This document shows, piece by piece, positions 6,901-8,317 of a DNA stretch of 8,317 nt. The translations under genes and the position numbers were made by a program. The stretch is taken from positions 1-8,317 of the forward strand of contig CAILTZ010000623.1 in the NCBI GenBank assembly GCA_903837255.1, given 5' to 3'. Below the pieces are notes generated by a model. It was not told where the DNA came from, made no database searches, and saw only the letters and a program-made list of their open reading frames with translations. The stretch's first letter is position 1; every line of letters starts with the position of its first letter. Source of the stretch: an uncultured Pirellula sp. Its GTDB lineage: Bacteria > Planctomycetota > Planctomycetia > Pirellulales > Pirellulaceae.

Positions 6901-7015
6901 CGGGATGGCTATAGGCACTCTCTTTACGTTATTCGTCGTACCATGTTTGTACGTCCTGATCGCCGGCTCCAAGGGAGAAAAAGAGCCGGCTACGTTGATC
7001 TCCACAACCTCCTAA
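3935..7015 (+). CDS. RND-family (AcrB/HAE1-like) efflux pump, inner-membrane permease
   Basis: This 1026-residue proton-driven trimeric transporter exports substrates from the periplasm or inner membrane. It has the duplicated RND layout. TM1 is at about 13-30, followed by a large periplasmic porter loop (31-335) and TM2-TM6 (about 338-490). TM7 is at about 528-546, followed by a second loop (547-850) and TM8-TM12 (about 852-1010). Proton-relay residues are present: Asp402 and Asp403 in TM4 (GLVVDDAIVVVEN) and Lys921 in TM10 (GLVAKNGILIVEF). The RLRPVLMTSAAT segment of TM11 (951-962) is also intact. Length is close to AcrB (1049). The start is fixed by an in-frame TAA (3929-3931) just upstream of ATG 3935. 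It sits between its adaptor and aroC, with no outer-membrane factor gene in the window. Sequence favours the hydrophobic/amphiphilic (multidrug-type) branch over heavy-metal pumps, but the substrate is unknown. Confidence 0.96.
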   Translation: MKSITDIFIRHPVLAIVVNLMVVLLGIRSAQSLPVQQFPKLESTSIVITTVYIGASAETIRGFLTTPIEKAVSSIGGVDYVESKSVAGSSQITIRLKLNHNATQALAEVNTRLQQVRRELPAEAEPSVVEIQRADRPYASFYLSFTSSQWDVPQLTDYLTRTIQPQLTTISGVQRVGVEGGRTLAMRVWISPNRLSEMNLTPGDIFGALRRNNYLAAIGRVKNDSVQVDLLTDTDLKTADEFRELIVSQKDGAVIRLRDVATVEFGSEEAGMVAMYRGKEAVYVSVWPLPGTNEIEVADRLNEAMEKLRPTLPQHIEMNLAYDATRFMRDALSEISKTLLETIAIVGFVVFLFMGSIRTAIVPLIAMPVSLIGATILMYLLGFSLNLLTLLAIVLSVGLVVDDAIVVVENVQRHIREGLTKIDAALLGARELFGPIVAMTITLAVVYAPIGFQGGLTGMLFKEFAFTLAAAVLLSGVVAVTLSPIMSAQMLSASGKEGFLTRVVNRVFDAVQNVYGRMLEWALDVRWAIAFATLLVALASAPFYIMSSKELAPVEDQGAIAVMLKASPDSSLKSSVGWAKVLADKFSVMPETDYMWALVGSNSGFGGIITKSWHEREQEHLRSTAAMVPQAFGIASQIPGLQPFPVLVPPLPGAGSFDVELIIKSDLPVEQLTLLSEQVLAEANQSGLFMFVDTDLKVDLPQAQVVVDREKVADLKLDLASIAGELGVLLGGGYVNRFNYFNRSYQVIPQLAEEDRQSATSLMDLKIRTPSGQLIPVSTFASVIPKTAPRVLSRFQQQSSIQIQAAVIPGVPGLTKESGLRKIEEIVQKVVGPTVSMDYAGESRQIRKEGSSLTVTLGIALALIYLVLAAQFQSFRDPLIVLFGSVPLAISGALLLTFLGLTTVNIYSQVGLITLVGLVAKNGILIVEFANHLQEQGLKKWNAVIEASKTRLRPVLMTSAATVFGHLPLVFVTGPGAEARNSIGIVLVAGMAIGTLFTLFVVPCLYVLIAGSKGEKEPATLISTTS
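6962..6990 (+). other. GC-rich hairpin at the 3' end of the pump gene, before aroC
   Basis: GCCGGCTC (6962-6969) and GAGCCGGC (6983-6990) are perfectly complementary 8-base arms around a 13-nt loop. They lie within the codons for the pump's hydrophilic C-terminal tail, ending 22 nt before its stop. No T-run follows, so it is not an intrinsic terminator. It could act as an mRNA-processing or stability element between pump and aroC. A stem of this size with a loose loop is expected about once or twice by chance in 8 kb. Confidence 0.35.
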
Positions 7016-7025
7016 TACCAAACTG

Positions 7026-8174
7026 ATGCTTACGTATTCCACTGCAGGCGAATCGCACGGAAAATCGCTCTTGGCCCTCGTCGACGGTTTTCCAGCCGGA
7101 CTGACGATCGACGAAGCATTCATCAATCATGAGCTGCGGCTGCGCCAAGGTGGCTACGGACGAGGCGGTCGGCAGAAGCTCGAACAAGACACGGTCAACA
7201 TTCTTTCAGGTGTTTGGCAATCGGTTAGCCTGGGCTCTCCGATCGCCATGCAGATCGTCAACAACGACTACAAGCTTGAGAGGCTCAAGGAGCTCGAGCG
7301 CCCTCGACCGGGTCATGCGGATTTGACCGGTGCGATCAAATACCTAGGTTCGATTCGCGGGGTTCTCGAGCGCTCCAGCGCCCGAGAGACCGCTGCCCGT
7401 GTGGCGGCCGGTGCACTGGCTAGGCTCTTGCTGCGCGAGTTCGGGATCGAGACGGTCGGTTATGTTGTCGAGCTCGGAGAGATGAAGTTCGGTTCAGAAG
7501 GGACCCAAGGCCTATCGATTGGAGAGCTTCGAGCTCGACGCGATGAGAGCACGCTCTATTCGGTCCAGCCCCATACGGATCGCGACGCAGAAGCTTACAT
7601 CGACCGCATGGCCGACGAAGGAGATACGCTCGGGGGTATCATCGAGGTTCGCGTCGATGGATTGCCCTTTGGGCTCGGCACGCATGCGCAGTGGCACCGC
7701 AAGCTCGATGGCAGACTTGCGCAAGCCGTCATGGCGGTCCAAGCGATCAAGGGGGTCGAGATTGGGATGGGGTTCGAGGCAGCTCGCAAGCGAGGTTCCC
7801 AAGTCCACGATCCGATCCAGCACGACGCGAGCTTGGCGCACCTGCCTCACTTGGGTTATGTGCGACCGACGAACAACGCTGGAGGGCTCGAAGGTGGGAT
7901 GACCAACGGTCAGGCGCTGATTTTGCGGGCTGCTAAAAAGCCGATCAGCACACTGCGCAAGCCATTAGAGTCGATCCGCATGGAGGACAAGCAGCCTCAC
8001 CGGGCCAATTATGAGAGGAGCGACGTATGTGCAATATCTGCTGCGTCGATTATCGTCGAGCATGTAGTGGCGTTTGAAATCGCAACGGCTCTAGTTGATA
8101 AGTTTGGCGGGGACAGCCTTGTTGAGATGAAGGCCCGATACGAGCTATTCATGAAGATGGCAAGAGAGCATTAA
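7026..8174 (+). CDS. aroC: Chorismate synthase
   Basis: This 382-residue enzyme catalyses the last shikimate-pathway step, 5-enolpyruvylshikimate-3-phosphate to chorismate plus phosphate, using reduced FMN in the cytoplasm. The N terminus MLTYSTAGESHGKS carries the family signature with His11. Further landmarks are GGYGRGGRQKLE (42-53), PRPGHADLTGAIKY (93-106) with His97, the RSSARETAARVAAGA signature (116-130), the flavin-binding TNNAGGLEGGMTNG (282-295), and RSDVCAISAAS (331-341) with Asp333. The last signature normally has Pro (CAVPA) where this protein has Ser338, a mild deviation. Length is within the 350-390 range of the long form. ATG 7026 fits the conserved N terminus. It begins 10 nt after the pump stop with no promoter or Shine-Dalgarno motif visible, so it is probably co-transcribed with the pump. 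A heptad repeat array starts 39 nt past its stop. Confidence 0.98.
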   Translation: MLTYSTAGESHGKSLLALVDGFPAGLTIDEAFINHELRLRQGGYGRGGRQKLEQDTVNILSGVWQSVSLGSPIAMQIVNNDYKLERLKELERPRPGHADLTGAIKYLGSIRGVLERSSARETAARVAAGALARLLLREFGIETVGYVVELGEMKFGSEGTQGLSIGELRARRDESTLYSVQPHTDRDAEAYIDRMADEGDTLGGIIEVRVDGLPFGLGTHAQWHRKLDGRLAQAVMAVQAIKGVEIGMGFEAARKRGSQVHDPIQHDASLAHLPHLGYVRPTNNAGGLEGGMTNGQALILRAAKKPISTLRKPLESIRMEDKQPHRANYERSDVCAISAASIIVEHVVAFEIATALVDKFGGDSLVEMKARYELFMKMAREH

Positions 8175-8209
8175 GAGTCTTTACACACTGGGCGCGGGTA
8201 AATTGGCGT

Positions 8210-8317
8210 GATGGATTGATGAGTGTTGAGTGTTGAGTGTTGAGTGTTGAGTGTTGAGTGTTGAGTGTTGAGTGGTGAGTGGTGAGTGGTGAGTGGTGAG
8301 TGTTGAGTGTTGAGTGG
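8210..8317 (+). repeat. Heptanucleotide tandem array (GAGTGTT/GAGTGGT) downstream of aroC
   Basis: After GATG (8210-8213) and one GATTGAT (8214-8220) come 13 complete heptads and a partial one at the window edge: seven GAGTGTT, four GAGTGGT, two GAGTGTT, then GAGTGG. The array continues beyond the window. The plus strand has no C from 8208 to the end, an extreme strand bias. Near-identity of units, and variants grouped in blocks rather than mixed, indicate recent expansion by slippage or unequal exchange. It is not a CRISPR array (no spacers) and shows no convincing coding use. Short heptanucleotide repeats are known from cyanobacteria, and I infer a comparable family here. Confidence 0.95.

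Noticed and set aside
8175..8209. Intrinsic terminator after aroC
   Set aside because: No GC-rich stem followed by a T-run is present, and the T-rich bits (TCTTTACACAC) have no paired arm.
8214..8317. CRISPR array or coding repeat protein
   Set aside because: Units are 7 bp and contiguous with no spacers, so it is not CRISPR. There is no upstream start and no domain context for a repeat protein.
1..8317. Insertion sequence or prophage flanked by the inverted heptad arrays
   Set aside because: The enclosed genes are housekeeping plus efflux. No transposase or integrase is present, and the arrays are simple heptads, not terminal inverted repeats with target duplications.

Overview
The window looks like ordinary chromosomal DNA from a Gram-negative, outer-membrane bacterium. 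It carries five complete, undamaged genes bracketed by short-repeat DNA. I suspect a planctomycete (Pirellulales-like). The reasons are the mid-50s GC impression, the lack of a Shine-Dalgarno motif before all five starts, an AroC with a GGYGRGG segment, and heptanucleotide arrays after gene ends. None of these is decisive, and no taxon-specific marker is present.

Layout: positions 1-40 hold a degenerate heptad repeat. Two minus-strand genes follow: an rRNA/tRNA 2'-O-methyltransferase of the SpoU/TrmH family (83-886) and, upstream of it, transcription termination factor Rho (946-2325). They probably form a rho-to-methyltransferase operon. A divergent 497-bp control region (2326-2822) follows. 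It holds overlapping back-to-back promoter candidates, three short perfect inverted repeats, a C-rich, G-poor stretch in the rho leader that looks like a Rho-loading site, and two possible upstream ORFs whose stop codons overlap the rho and adaptor start codons. To the right is a plus-strand operon: an RND efflux periplasmic adaptor (2823-3908), the RND inner-membrane pump (3935-7015) and chorismate synthase aroC (7026-8174), with gaps of 26 and 10 nt. A pure heptad array (GAGTGTT/GAGTGGT) starts 39 nt after the aroC stop and runs off the window.

How the genes work together: adaptor and pump would form a proton-driven efflux system across both membranes. No outer-membrane channel gene is present, so that partner must be elsewhere. 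aroC makes chorismate and has no obvious mechanistic link to the pump, although its position suggests co-transcription. Rho ends transcripts, and no intrinsic terminator is visible after any gene here, which fits reliance on Rho.

I see no undescribed enzyme system. The most unusual content is non-coding. The two heptad arrays share the same 13-bp opening (GATGGATTGATGA), the same register and the same orientation relative to the gene they follow. The rho/efflux divergent region is compact and rich in symmetry. A C9 tract early in the adaptor gene could make it prone to frameshifts.
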